Assembly: GCF_000226115.1 (NCBI RefSeq) | Contig: NC_016462.1 | Coordinates: 2,480,001-2,544,000 of the forward strand | Direction: 5' to 3' | DNA from: Thermothielavioides terrestris NRRL 8126 | Lineage: Eukaryota > Ascomycota > Sordariomycetes > Sordariales > Chaetomiaceae | DNA: 64,000 nt | Shown: positions 12,127 through 23,014 of the stretch, one piece after another | How the letters are laid out: each line of letters begins with the position of its first letter | How positions within the stretch are numbered: position 1 is the first letter of the stretch | Position numbers and translations under genes: made by a program | The notes under the pieces: model-generated | What the model saw: the letters and a program-made list of their open reading frames with translations, nothing else | The model's database searches: none | What the model was told of the DNA's origin: nothing

Positions 12127-13016
12127 TCAATGGACGTGATGGTGGTTGTCCAACTTGGTCGTGTGTTCGTCCATCAGCCGCTTCGCCAGCGCCACGATGG
12201 CATTGTCCTTCTGCGCCGGCTCCTGCGCCGGCTCCTCGACGGCGACGACAACCTGCTCGCCCGGCTGCTTCTCCTCAAACAGGTCCCGGATCCTGCCGGG
12301 GCCCGTGGCCGCCTGGACGACGGCGAGCGCCGTGCCGAACTTGGGGTGGGCGGCCTCCCCGATCTGCATCGCGTCCAGCAGCAGCAGCGCGAAGTTCTGG
12401 CAGTTGTTGCTGATGAGGTTGTAGGCCGCCTTCTTGGCGCGCATCTGGCTGATCACCATCTCGCCCGTCTGGCGCAGCGCCTCGTCGTTGAAGGTCGTCT
12501 CGCCGACGCGGAAGGTGTGCCACTGCTCGCGCTCGACCCGCTCGTTGATGTAGATGATGTCCAGATGCTCGTCCATCCACAGCTCGTGGCAGTAGTCGCC
12601 CACCAGCACCGCCCAGTGCTGCGACGGGTCCGGGTACTTGTGCACCTTCTCCGTGATCCACGTCCCAAGCCGCGTCTTTTCGGCGAACCACTTGCCCGCG
12701 AACCCGGCCACCGGGTGCCACCCGATCTCCACCGTCCGCGCTGGTCCGTTGGTGTCCGGTTCCGCCGGCGGGATGACGTTGGGCTTGTGGCCCAGTCCGA
12801 GCGAGTGCTCGAACATGAGCTTCCCCTTGACCAGCTCCTCCTTGCCGCGCGAGAGGCCCTCCTTGCTGCGTGCCTGCCTGTCAGTTGAACGGTGCCCCTG
12901 GCTACGTATGCACCACCGTGCTTTGCCAAGCCGGGCGCTTACAACAGGGCCTTCATCTTGCTGCGCTTGGAATGCGCTGCATGGTCGGAGCCTGTTTCGG
13001 TTTCCGAGTCGCTCAT
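12127..13016 (-). CDS. Uncharacterised protein with papain-like His...Asn-Cys pattern
   Basis: Exons 12943-13016 and 12127-12877 (minus strand) encode 274 residues. The 65-nt intron starts GTAAGC and ends CTGACAG, the only acceptor that keeps the frame. The start is MSDSETETGSDHAAHSKRSK, an acidic/basic disordered head. The core is compact: SQHWAVLVGDYCHELWMDE (near residue 109) and YNLISNNCQNFALLLLDAM (near 180). A His in a beta-strand context followed by an NC-x2-F helix recalls the permuted papain-like folds of LRAT, NlpC/P60 and PPPDE proteins, with His and Cys as the possible catalytic pair. That assignment is inference from the pattern alone. The tail is acidic and ends in a His cluster. 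No signal peptide or membrane segment is seen. It converges with the VTC gene. Confidence 0.75.
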
Positions 13017-15554
13017 GATGGAACCCGGATACCGCGTGGGTTGTGACCTTGACAGGTACTTTCAGGCAACAGGTGCTATTCGTTATCAGCGTGCGGTCGG
13101 AGGTGGTCGGCCACTGCCTCACCTAGAGCTTGAGGGTATCCTCGAAGACCCTCAGCGCGGAAGTTCCCCCCACCACAGTCACACACAACCCCACCCTTCC
13201 CGGCTCGGCCTGCATTGCTGCGCAAATCCCGCCGAGTTAAGCAGCCTTTCCATGCAACCCATCGTCCAGCCCAGATCTTCAAAGCGAGCACGGTGAGCCG
13301 GTGCCTGTTCTGACATCCAATGGGACCTGCCTGTGGCTGAAAGGCTCTCGTTCACTGCGGCGAGGCCACCAGATATCCGCCAGATAAACTACGCAACGGA
13401 GTACACGACTCTGTACATACCTCTGCACTTTCCACAGCAGTTAGCGCCAACGCCGGGACTAGCATGACGGAACAAAGCATGCAACGCAAAACCCAAACTA
13501 ATCTGTGCGTGTAGTTACCTCCTGGTCCGCTGGATATGGATATCGTTCCGAAGTGCTGGTGCTGGCTGCCGTGCAACCGATACAGACCGCGCCCGCCCAT
13601 GAACCCCCGCTCACCGAGGCTCCTTGTGTGTCGCCGCGAAACCTGACCGAGGTGCGACATGTCGGCGCTTGATCCAACCATTATCCATCATCATCCGTGG
13701 ACCGGCTCAGCGCCGATGGGGATCAGCGGGCTTCGAAACCTCCTGACCGTTGACCGACCACCTTCCTTTTCTCGGCCTACGGCTAGCTAGACGAGATTAA
13801 TAAATCCACGACCGCAGGAGTTAACTACCCCGTATGTTTGCACAAATCAGTGCTGCTGCGCCGAAGCTCCCTGGAAGGTACGGCCGTTCTTCGGCAGCAG
13901 CGCAAACCGGGTGCTTGCAGGAACTAGTGTATGAAGGTGTATTTAGTGCTGCGTAGCCGACGCCGGACGCTGAAAGGAGCCTGGGGAGGCCCCCCGTGGC
14001 CAGGAGGGTTTGGGAATGGTGGCTGGCTGGGCGTGACTGACGAGGTGTGATTGATTGAACCAGACTCGGCAGCCATGTGCCCCCCGGCTGCCCCCCCCCC
14101 TTTCCCCGGCATCTCGCAACCGAGATCCAACGGGCGCACGGGCTGTTCCACAGCCCGCAGGACGCAGTTTTCTTGTCTCGTGGCTATTCTCCAGGTCGGC
14201 TCTTAGTGTATGTACACTAGTTAGTGTTTCTTTCCATTCTCCCGCAGTATGATTGAAGACAATACTGCGAGGACAAGAGATTGATCACACAAAGGTCAGA
14301 GATCCAGTCGCCTTCCGGGAAACGGTCGGGTCCGGCATCTTGAGCCAGCCCCGTGGTCCGCATTCAATGTTTTGGGGATAGCGTGGCTCACGGCAGAACC
14401 TGAACCCTGGATTGAAAATGTGGGGGCTGCGCACCGTTTGACCAACAGGAAGCCGCCCAGGACCCCCCCTCGTGTGGCGGAGAAAACGGTATCAGGCCCA
14501 GAGAAGAAGCCATAGGACCCAGGGCCCATCCATCAGCCGACTTCCCACACTGTGTTACCACACCGTCTGCCACCCTCCATCCCGACGGGCCGGGAAGCGC
14601 TCTCCGCCAGTCAATGGCGCACCCGCCCACCCACCAGGTTTGCTCGACCCACACAGGAGAGAACGCCAGAGTCTGGTCGCACCGTGCAAAAAGCGCCGAC
14701 AGGCGACGGAGCAATTCCGCGACTTCGCGAACAGGGCACTGGAGAGCGGAACTGGATCACCCCAAACTCTGGACTGGGAGCTGGGTCGGTAGTGGATTCC
14801 GCACAGAATGCTCCACTCGAAATGCAACGCCCTTGCGCCCACTGTGACATTGCGCCCGCCCTCATTTCTCTCCCCTGCCTGGCTCCCTTCTGCCAATCCG
14901 CTTTTCTTTCTCGCTCCTCCCGCTCAGCGTGCTTGCGTCCCGTATTTTTGAGCTGCGGACCCTGCCTTGCACCTCCTCGTCCAAAAAACCTTCTCGACCG
15001 CGTGTGCGCGTAAGAGGATAACCGCGGCCGGGCAGCTCTCTCGACGCGAGGAGTTGCGAGGTAACCCGCTTGCGCGAGTCGGAGACCGGTCGATCGGACA
15101 GCGGCAGCAATTAACTTACCGACCCACTGGCTGAGACGAACCACGCAGTGCGGCGCTACCACAGACAGTCCTGCTCCCCGCCCAATAATAGCCGTGCACC
15201 GGACCCGACCGTGCTCCTCAAGCTTTCCCGCCGCTCTGGTTTCTGGGTCGCTCGCTCTGCGCTTGCCGCCCAGTCCCCTCCGACCGTCATACTGCGTGCA
15301 ACGACGGTCTCGTCCGTCCTATATTCTTGCCTTCGTCAACGCCGTGTTTGCCACGCCACCTGATTTGTTGGCCACGTTCATCAACGATTGAGTTTATCTG
15401 ACCGTTTTTTTGCCTGACGAAAGCGCTGCACGATTGCCGGAATTTCTCTCTTTTGGTTTCGTCGTCCGTTGTGGCACCCCCAGCTTGGAACCGCCGATTG
15501 CATTGACCCAAGTCGTGAAAGCGATTTTGGGTACTCGATTTCGGGGTTCGCAGA
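13017..15554. other. Divergent intergenic region upstream of veA
   Basis: Shared upstream region of the minus-strand gene ending its 5' side at 13016 and of veA at 15555. No convincing gene is seen. The last 700 bp before veA are pyrimidine-rich on the plus strand, as expected for a long leader, and contain short open frames. An ACGGAGTAC motif sits at 13396. Confidence 0.6.
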
Positions 15555-17337
15555 ATGAGCAGGATGGTCGCCCCAATTCTCGCCGCGTCGGCCGCGCACC
15601 CGATTCCGACGCACGACGCAGCGAACCATGTCGCGGAGCCGTCCATTACGTCCAGAGACACCAAGGGCGGTCGCAGACTGTGGTACTGCCTGAGGGTCAT
15701 TCAGCAGCCGGAGCGTGCGAGAGCCTGCGGTTCTGGCCCGAAGTGTGAGTGGCCGAATTTGTTCAGATTGGCAGATTCGGCAGTGCCACAAGTTCTAACA
15801 GCTCGCAGCCTCGGCCGATCGCCGCCCTGTTGATCCTCCTCCCGTCGTGGAGCTGCGCATCTACGAGGGCCAAACCTGGGAGCTGGCACAGGAGAAGGAC
15901 ATCACGTTCGTGTACAATGCCAACTTCTTCCTCTTCGCCACCCTCGAGCACGCCCGCGTCATTGCCCACGCTCGGGGCACCCCGTCGCCCAGCAACACGC
16001 CGCCCGTGCTGACCGGCATGCCGGTTTCGGGAATGGCGTACCTGGACCGTCCTGTGGAGGCCGGCTACTTCCTGTTCCCGGACCTGTCGGTAAGGCACGA
16101 GGGCCGGTACAAGCTGACCTTCAACCTATACGAGGAGACCAAGGAGGACAAGGACAAGGACAAGGATTTCGACGGCGACAGCCAGCCGCCTATTCCCGGC
16201 GTGAACCCGGCCACGGGAGGCTCGTTTGATTTCCGGATGGAGGTCAAGTCGCAGGAGTTCATCGTCTACAGCGCCAAGAAGTTCCCGGGTCTGGCCGAGA
16301 GCACGGCACTCAGCCGCGTCGTTGCTGAGCAGGGATGCCGTGTCCGGATCCGCAGGGACGTGAGGATGAGGCGCCGCGACGGCAAGGGCACTGGGGACTA
16401 CGACAACGCCGAGGACGAGTACGCGCGCAGGAGGCGGACCGCGACCCCGGACTCGCGACCCGACTACAACCGGGCACGATCGATGAGCGGCAGCACGGAG
16501 CGCACGCCCTACTCGGCCACCGACTCGCAGCGCCGGCCGTCCCTTGTTGATTATCCGCCACAGTACCCGGCGAACCCGCCATCAGGCGGCCACCTGCAGT
16601 TTCTGGGCGGGAATGCAAGCTCGCAGTATCCCGCTGCACCTCCGCAGCCTTACGCGCAGCCGCCATCGGTTCCTGCGTCGCCCGTATACCCGTCATCCCA
16701 AGCATCCGGGTACCCGATGCAATCCTCATATCCGCCTCCGCCGCCGCCGCCACCGCCAGCGCCGAGGTCCCACAGCAGAGAGCGGACGCCGTCGCAATCA
16801 GGCTATCCCCCGCTCAGCCCGGCGCCGCCGCGCCAAGAGAGTGTCCAGCAAGACTCACGCATCCAACTCCCGCCTCTCAGCCAGCTCCCGCTCCCGCTCC
16901 CGCCTCCCACGCCGAAGCAACGGTCAATGGCGCCGCCAAAAGCGCAACTCCTCCCGCGTCTGCAAATTGACCAACCCCGGGCGCCGAGTCATCTGCCGAT
17001 CACCATGCCGAGCCCGACGGCCCTGGCTTCCGCCGCACCTCCTCCTCCTACGCCTCCTCCTCCTGCTCCTCGTGCGTCGCCAGCGCTGGCGAACGGCATG
17101 GGCAGCAGTGGCAGCAGCAGCAGCGGCCCGCTGCATCCGGCCACGCTGCCGCTGCCGGCGCAGTACGCGGGCACGAAGCGCGCGCACGACCAGTCGTTCC
17201 GGCACGACTCGGACCAGCAGCGCTACCTGGACGGGGCGCGCGACAAGGGTCTGTCCGAGGACATCACGACCTATGTGTCGTGGTCGTTCCGCCGCGCCGA
17301 CGGCAGGCACAGGGACGCGAGAGCGCTGGGCCTCTAA
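15555..17337 (+). CDS. veA: Velvet-domain developmental regulator VeA
   Basis: VeA bridges VelB and LaeA in the velvet complex and links light to development and secondary metabolism. Exons 15555-15744 and 15809-17337 encode 572 residues; the 64-nt intron has donor GTGAGT and acceptor CTCGCAG. The velvet domain begins near residue 40 ([18 protein letters not shown]) and crosses the intron into [20 protein letters not shown], both hallmarks of VeA. It continues through [22 protein letters not shown] and [13 protein letters not shown] to about residue 230. A basic stretch with RRRDGK and ARRRR could be a nuclear signal. The remainder is Pro/Ser/Gln-rich and disordered, with poly-Pro and [12 protein letters not shown]-terminal block, [20 protein letters not shown], closes the protein. 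A second ATG four codons in would also serve as start. Confidence 0.96.
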
Positions 17338-18790
17338 AGACGGCGTCGCGGCGTCCCGGCTGCATGGCGTTACAGGGTGCGCTTGCTTGGCGCTTGGTTT
17401 CGGCTGGTGGGCTGCTTGCCGAGGTCTTCTTTTGGCTCTCTTGGTGGCGTTGCGGCGTTTTTTCTGGCACCTGCTTGCTTGCTGTCTGGATTGGTGCTCA
17501 GTCGATGGGCTCGGCTTTGCCATCCCAGCGGTGCGGTTGCTTGGGCCGATGAGTGATGCTGCCTGCCTGCCCTCTGCCCCTATGTGGGTGGGAGTGGAAT
17601 TTGATGACTCGGGGTTGACTCGGTCACTGGGATTGTATATATGGGGGGGAAGGGGTATCTTGAATTGGGGATTTCCGGCCTGCTGACTGGCTGTTCAACG
17701 CCGCTGGCTTGTGCTCGACGCACACACTTACTCTCCTTTTTTTTTCCTTTTCCTTTTTGCTTCCTGATCGTGGGATTCTGCGGATACCGTCCGATACACG
17801 CGGGGCCTTCATTTTCTCTTTCTTTGTTTCTGATTCTATCTACTTCTATAAAGGTGAGCGGCTGAGTCCCGCTTGGTGCGCTTGGAACACAGGACATCGC
17901 GAACTGGACAAGCTTCACATCCGTTTGGGAGAGTGATTGGGGGACCTAACTAAGGTCAGGTAGTTATTGGTGGGCCTGCAGTGGGCGTGGATTCGAGATG
18001 CTGTTTTCCTGTTTGACTAGGACTTGACTATGAAGAGAGGGTTTGATGTGTGCATCCTTGCATCCGCGAATTGGCTAGCATTCCGTCCTGTGCTGCAACC
18101 GGTGATGATGTTTCAATCTCTGCCCATTCGCAAGGTGAGTGGAAGATTGAGATGAGACGATGAGGCCATGGACCTTCCACTCTCGGTTCTGACCATCGAT
18201 TGGTGTGGGGTAGCCACTCCCGTCTGATTGGCCCAGGCAGCTTCGCCTGTGCTGGCGAAGCGGCCCATTGCGGTTGCCCGGCCACCGGCCGCAGGGTGTG
18301 GACGGGCCAGATGGGGGAATCGGGCAATGTCAATAACAGCCTCGGCCGCCCACCTGCCCCTTTCCTGTTCCTGCCACCCGCCTGCATCTATCTGCCTTCG
18401 CCAAGCTGCATCGACTTTTGAAGTGGCAAACTACCTGAATTACTCGAACTGAAGTTGGACTACGGCATCGCGCCCCAGAGACAGAATTGCTTCTGGCCTT
18501 GTGGGCAGCGGCTTTGCTGCACACTTGAGTGCGGGCTTGTCAATTCGCGGTTTGGCACCGAGTCCTGCAGCGCAAGCATCCGATGTAAACAAGCCGAGAC
18601 AAGCTGCAGCCGAATCAAGTTCGACTTCAGGTTCTCGGCCGCCACTCGCGATCATCGCGCCAGCCACCGGAAGTCAGCAGCGTACCACACGCACCACCAC
18701 ACATCACGCATCGACTCGACCCGCATCAGCAGCCATCCACCATAACATTCACTGCTCTACATAGTTACATGCCACCAACACAAGCCCAAC
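17338..18790. other. Intergenic region veA / hypothetical gene
   Basis: Contains the 3' end of veA and the promoter and leader of the gene at 18791. No gene is seen. The stretch just before 18791 is rich in CA/CAC, typical of a fungal leader. Confidence 0.65.
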
Positions 18791-20773
18791 ATGTCTGCCT
18801 CAACTTCCTCTTTCCGCCACAGGCTCCAAGCCCAAAACAAATACTACCCTCCAGCGCCGCCCCGTCCACCCTGGCCAGGCGGCGCCCCCGTCTCCCCTGA
18901 GCGCCCTCCCGCCACATCCACAATTACAGCCAGCAGCGGCACAGCAACAGTCACGAAAGCGCCCGCACGGGCAGCGCCTCCGGTACCAGTCTCTTCCCCA
19001 TCCCCTTCATCCCCATCCCCATCCTCCCCCCCAGCCCTGCCTCCACGCACTTCCTCGGCCGCAGCCACAGGCGGCCACCACCGCCGCCACCACCGCCACC
19101 ACCAAAGCCGGTTCGTCGAGGGGTCCATGAACGACCGCGTCTCGGCCGCCCCGCCGCCGGGGTTCCTGGGCGCTGCCGAACCGGGGATTACTTCCCCGGC
19201 CGACGAATCGGAGAGCAGCTGGAACAGAACGGCCGCGGCCACGGGCCGCGACGCCGACGCCGCGTGGGAGCCCGGCAGGTATCACCTCCGGCGGCCGCGG
19301 AGCACGGCCGCGGCCGGGTGGGCGCGCTCGCAGCATTCGCAGCAGAGCGGCGGCGGCGGCGGCGGCGGCGGGGTGACGGCCAAGAAGAGCACTGGGTTTT
19401 TGGCGCCGCTGTGGGATGGCGTGAGGGAGAAGCTGCTGCTCAGGGGGTCGAAATCGTCCGGGAGCATTGGCCGGGTGGTGAACTCGGTTGTTGGCGGCGG
19501 GGAGAGGAAGGGAGAGAGTTTGGCGGCGCCGGGAGCGGCGGCGGTGACGAAGGAAAGGGAGCAGCGGGAGAGGGCCGCTGCGCCGGCCGTGTCGACGGCA
19601 GGCTATCCCAGCCGGGAGGAGGTCTTGGAGAGTTATAAGAACTTGGTGGCGTCGGGTTTCTTCGAGGCGCATGCTATTCGTGGCGGGAGACATCCGCTGC
19701 GGACGGGCGGGAGCGCGCCCGCGCAGGGCCACGTCGTGGTGCCGTCGCCAAACGCCAGGTCGTTTGCGGACCACATGGCTGCGCAACAGCAGCAGAAACA
19801 GCAACAGCTGGCCGCGGCTTTTGCGTCGCCGCCCCGGGGCAGCATGGGCCCGCCTCCGCCTCCGCCTCCGCTTAGGGGCTCGTCGCAGGGGAAGCCGACC
19901 ACCATGCCCTCTCCGCACCGCGGCACCAAGCGCGGCGCATCGGTCGACCTTGCGGGGGAGGCCGAAATGGTCACGCGCAAGCTCGTCAAGAAGCTGCGCC
20001 ACTCGGCTTCCCGCATATCGGTGGACTTCACGGGCGTCAGAGATCACCATCATCACCACTACAGCTACGGCACGCTCAGGTCGCGGCCGTCGACATCTTG
20101 GCACCCGGCGGGACCTCTGTCCCCGACGTCCTCGATCTTCAGCGGCATCAGCTCACCTCCGCCGGCCCCGGCTGCAGCCTCAGCCGCAGACGAGACGGCC
20201 TCGATCCGGCTCGGCAAGCTGACCAAGACGAAGGACGGCCGTCGCCGGCGCATCCTCAGCCTGACCCGCCGCCACCGCGCCACGACACCCACGGCCACCA
20301 CGGCCACCACCGCCGCCGAGGCAACAGACCCCGACGCGATGATGATCGACGAGCCGGAGCCCCGCTCCCCCACCACCACTTCTGCCACCGCCACGGAACA
20401 GCAGCAGACACCCCGTCCGCGCCGCGTCCTCACGCCGCCGCCCGCGTCCTTCCGCAGCGCGCGCTCGCGCACCAGCAGCGCGACCACCACCACCCCCGGC
20501 CGCCCGAGCGCGCAGCAGCAGCACCACGAGCCGCTGAGCGTCGTGCCCGACCCGAACCACGGCATCCCCTTCGTGCCGCGCATCCCGCGCGAGTTCTGCG
20601 ACGCCATGGCCGCCATGGTGCCGCCAGCCCCGGTGGCGCCGGCGGCGACGGCGGCGACCGTGGTGGTGGGCGGTAGCGGTGGTGATGGCAAGGTGGATGA
20701 GGCCAGGGCGAAGAACGCCAATCGCGACTCGGGTTTGGGTGAGGATGCGGAGAATATCCCTGTTTGGGGGTAG
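18791..20773 (+). CDS. Disordered hypothetical protein, 660 residues
   Basis: One uninterrupted frame begins ATG in good context (AACATGTC). I do not recognise a domain. It is dominated by Pro, Ser, Ala, Thr and homopolymers: Pro/Ser tracts at the N-terminus, a His/Arg cluster (HHRRHHRHHQSR, near 97), a Gly run, Gln runs and a DHHHHHYSYG stretch near 420. Two less biased segments could be the conserved core: PSREEVLESYKNLVASGFFE (near 272) and KLVKKLRHSASRISVDFTG (near 397). Near the end are GIPFVPRIPREFCDAMAAM and an acidic tail, SGLGEDAENIPVWG. No signal peptide or membrane helix is seen. The length of the open frame, its codon bias and the structured islands support a real gene; function is unknown. 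Confidence 0.8.
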   Translation: MSASTSSFRHRLQAQNKYYPPAPPRPPWPGGAPVSPERPPATSTITASSGTATVTKAPARAAPPVPVSSPSPSSPSPSSPPALPPRTSSAAATGGHHRRHHRHHQSRFVEGSMNDRVSAAPPPGFLGAAEPGITSPADESESSWNRTAAATGRDADAAWEPGRYHLRRPRSTAAAGWARSQHSQQSGGGGGGGGVTAKKSTGFLAPLWDGVREKLLLRGSKSSGSIGRVVNSVVGGGERKGESLAAPGAAAVTKEREQRERAAAPAVSTAGYPSREEVLESYKNLVASGFFEAHAIRGGRHPLRTGGSAPAQGHVVVPSPNARSFADHMAAQQQQKQQQLAAAFASPPRGSMGPPPPPPPLRGSSQGKPTTMPSPHRGTKRGASVDLAGEAEMVTRKLVKKLRHSASRISVDFTGVRDHHHHHYSYGTLRSRPSTSWHPAGPLSPTSSIFSGISSPPPAPAAASAADETASIRLGKLTKTKDGRRRRILSLTRRHRATTPTATTATTAAEATDPDAMMIDEPEPRSPTTTSATATEQQQTPRPRRVLTPPPASFRSARSRTSSATTTTPGRPSAQQQHHEPLSVVPDPNHGIPFVPRIPREFCDAMAAMVPPAPVAPAATAATVVVGGSGGDGKVDEARAKNANRDSGLGEDAENIPVWG

Positions 20774-22161
20774 GCCCCAACAAGTGTCTTGTCTGCTCGG
20801 CTGGTTCGGGATTTTGTTGGGGGAGAATCTGATTCGGCTCGGCTCTGCAGCGATGGGATATTCTGGGCCAAAGACTGACCGGCCGGCTGGCTGGCTGCGA
20901 GCTAGATTGACCTGGTCGAACGGACGGATGGAGGGACGGCGTAGATCTCTTCCCTTCTTCCCTTTTCCCTTCGGTGTTTTTGTTTTCCTCCTGCCTACAT
21001 CCCCATTTCCCGGCCGGGTCAGATATGGCAGGCAGGCAGCCTGGGTATCATATCAGCAACGACACCAACCACCACCACAACAACAACAACAACGACAGCA
21101 TCCTTGCCTGCTTGCCTGCCTGCCTGCCTGCCTCCTCTGTCCCGGTTTGATGACGAAGGTTTTGACGACTCTGATGAATGTTTCTGACGATGCTTCACGA
21201 AATGAAGGATGCATACAGCATGCCCGCCCAGGACTTGTGGATATTCTGTACATACACCTAAAGAAAGGGGTTGGTTGTGTTTATGCTCCCTCCGGTTTCG
21301 GTTGGGCATGTTGCAAAGTCGTTGTTGTTGTCGGGATACAATACAACTCACCTTTCTGGGGGTTTTGAAGTTTTTTTCCGCCGCTGGTTGGACCTTGTCC
21401 TGTCTCCGAGAGTCTTGGCTTGGATGGGTGGCAGGGTTTGTCAGGGGGGATGACGGACATAACTGTTGAATGGAGGCGGCGGGGGGGTTGTGTTGCGTTT
21501 TGTCATGTCGCTGGTTGTGTTGGTGCCCGATGGCCCTTGGGGATGGGTTTTGTTCTGTTGGCGACTTTTACCGCAGAGACAGGCAGTATTGTAGCTAGGG
21601 GCTTGGGGGTGATGATGAATTATGATGATGATGACCAGAGCGTGAATCATGGCCATGTTTCTATTCTATGAACACTGTTGTTTTATGAGACCCTGTGCGG
21701 GCTATACGTGCGATGGAATAACCCTCTGTTTGCTATGGGGAAAGGAGCGGTGGGCGAGTGAGTGAGTTTGGAGCGGTAGCTCTGGTTCTCTACTACTACA
21801 CCGCCGGACCGGGCGGGCATGGGCTGGGTTGAGGTTGGGTAGTTATTGACCATCCGCCCGCGCTCCCAGATGCGCAGAAGCCCATGGTTTGGAATCTGCT
21901 TGGCTACTTTGTCCCTTGTAGCTTTGTAGCTAGACGCGGATGGTGGAAAGTCTGTCCAGTAAGTAAGTCCTGGGTTCTAACTGGTCGTTGAGGGAGGGGG
22001 AGGGGGGGTTCCTTACTTCTGTGATCCGGTTACCATACCATACCATACCTCGAGTAATCAAGCGTGCATGTGAGGTCACAATGTCATGTCCTTGGCCTGA
22101 CTGTGGCACGAGAGGGAGGTCATCTCTGCTGTGTAAATGCCCGTCGCCCGTCCTGTAGACT

Positions 22162-22168
22162 TATATAA
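22162..22168 (+). promoter_or_regulatory. TATATAA box between convergent genes
   Basis: TATATAA on the plus strand, 132 bp before the ATG at 22300 and not placed to serve either annotated neighbour. The motif is seen; that it drives transcription is inference. Confidence 0.3.
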
Positions 22169-22299
22169 GCCAAGTCACTGAACCAAGCAACCAGCATCAC
22201 CAAGGCAGGCCAAGCGGCCCTTGTTCACGTCTACAACTACCGCTCAAGCAATTTACGTACCTACATACCTACAATCCCGTGCACCTTGGCTCCATACCG

Positions 22300-22521
22300 A
22301 TGTGCCCATCACCGCCTTCTAGTAATCAGCCCTCCATACGCGCAGTTCTCACCCGCTTGAGGCCTGTCAGTCCGCAATACCATCCGCACACGCAACCCAC
22401 AACACCGCTCTTCTGCAACTGTCCTCAACTTAGCTACACAGGTATCCATCCGTCCCTCGCTATCCCACTCTCCCTCCCACAGGGGCCAGAGAGACCTCCC
22501 ACACCGGCCAAAGAGACATAG
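22300..22521 (+). CDS. Possible small ORF, 73 residues
   Basis: ATG to TAG, coding a Pro/Ser-rich peptide starting MCPSPPSSNQPSIRAV and ending RPPTPAKET. The only support is its place downstream of a TATA box in a region without another reason for a promoter. There is no recognised domain, and it may be a chance frame or part of a non-coding RNA. Confidence 0.2.
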   Translation: MCPSPPSSNQPSIRAVLTRLRPVSPQYHPHTQPTTPLFCNCPQLSYTGIHPSLAIPLSLPQGPERPPTPAKET

Positions 22522-23014
22522 CATAGCAAGCTACCCCATAAAGATGATGCAAACCGCCGAACAAACTGCATCGTCTAACATTGACGACTAATCTTGCAAA
22601 AAGAAAGAAACCTCAGGTGATTATATCACCATGTACTATATACCGTACCTAGGCAGCTGTGATGATTCCCGCTCTAAGAAATCCTGCGCGCAGATAAACG
22701 AAGGAACAGCCCTCCCTACCTTACATTGTCCATTCCATTTCGCTCTGAAAACCATTCCTCCATAGAGAAAAAAAGAAAAAAAAAAAAATACCATCCAAGT
22801 ATAAGATAGACACCCCCCGCTCCGACGCCGCCACACCGCCCATCCCATGACCCCTCTTCGAGCCCCAAGTTCCTTCTCCCGACGTAAAACGACCTCAATT
22901 GAGTGTGCAATCCAAACACACCACCCGCCGCCAGAGCGTGTTTCCCCAAAACAGGGTACGGGAAAGACGCGGGAAGCAGCCAGTCGCCGGCGGTCCAGTG
23001 GGGGGTGGAGAGGG

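Larger units (their letters stand above)
20774..23014. other. Convergent intergenic region with TATA box and microsatellites
   Basis: Both neighbours end here, so no promoter is needed for them. It holds CAA repeats (about 21077-21093), TGCC repeats (about 21107-21133), GAT triplets near 21620, a TATATAA box at 22162 and a small ORF at 22300-22521. A 12-A run lies near 22779. Confidence 0.6.
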
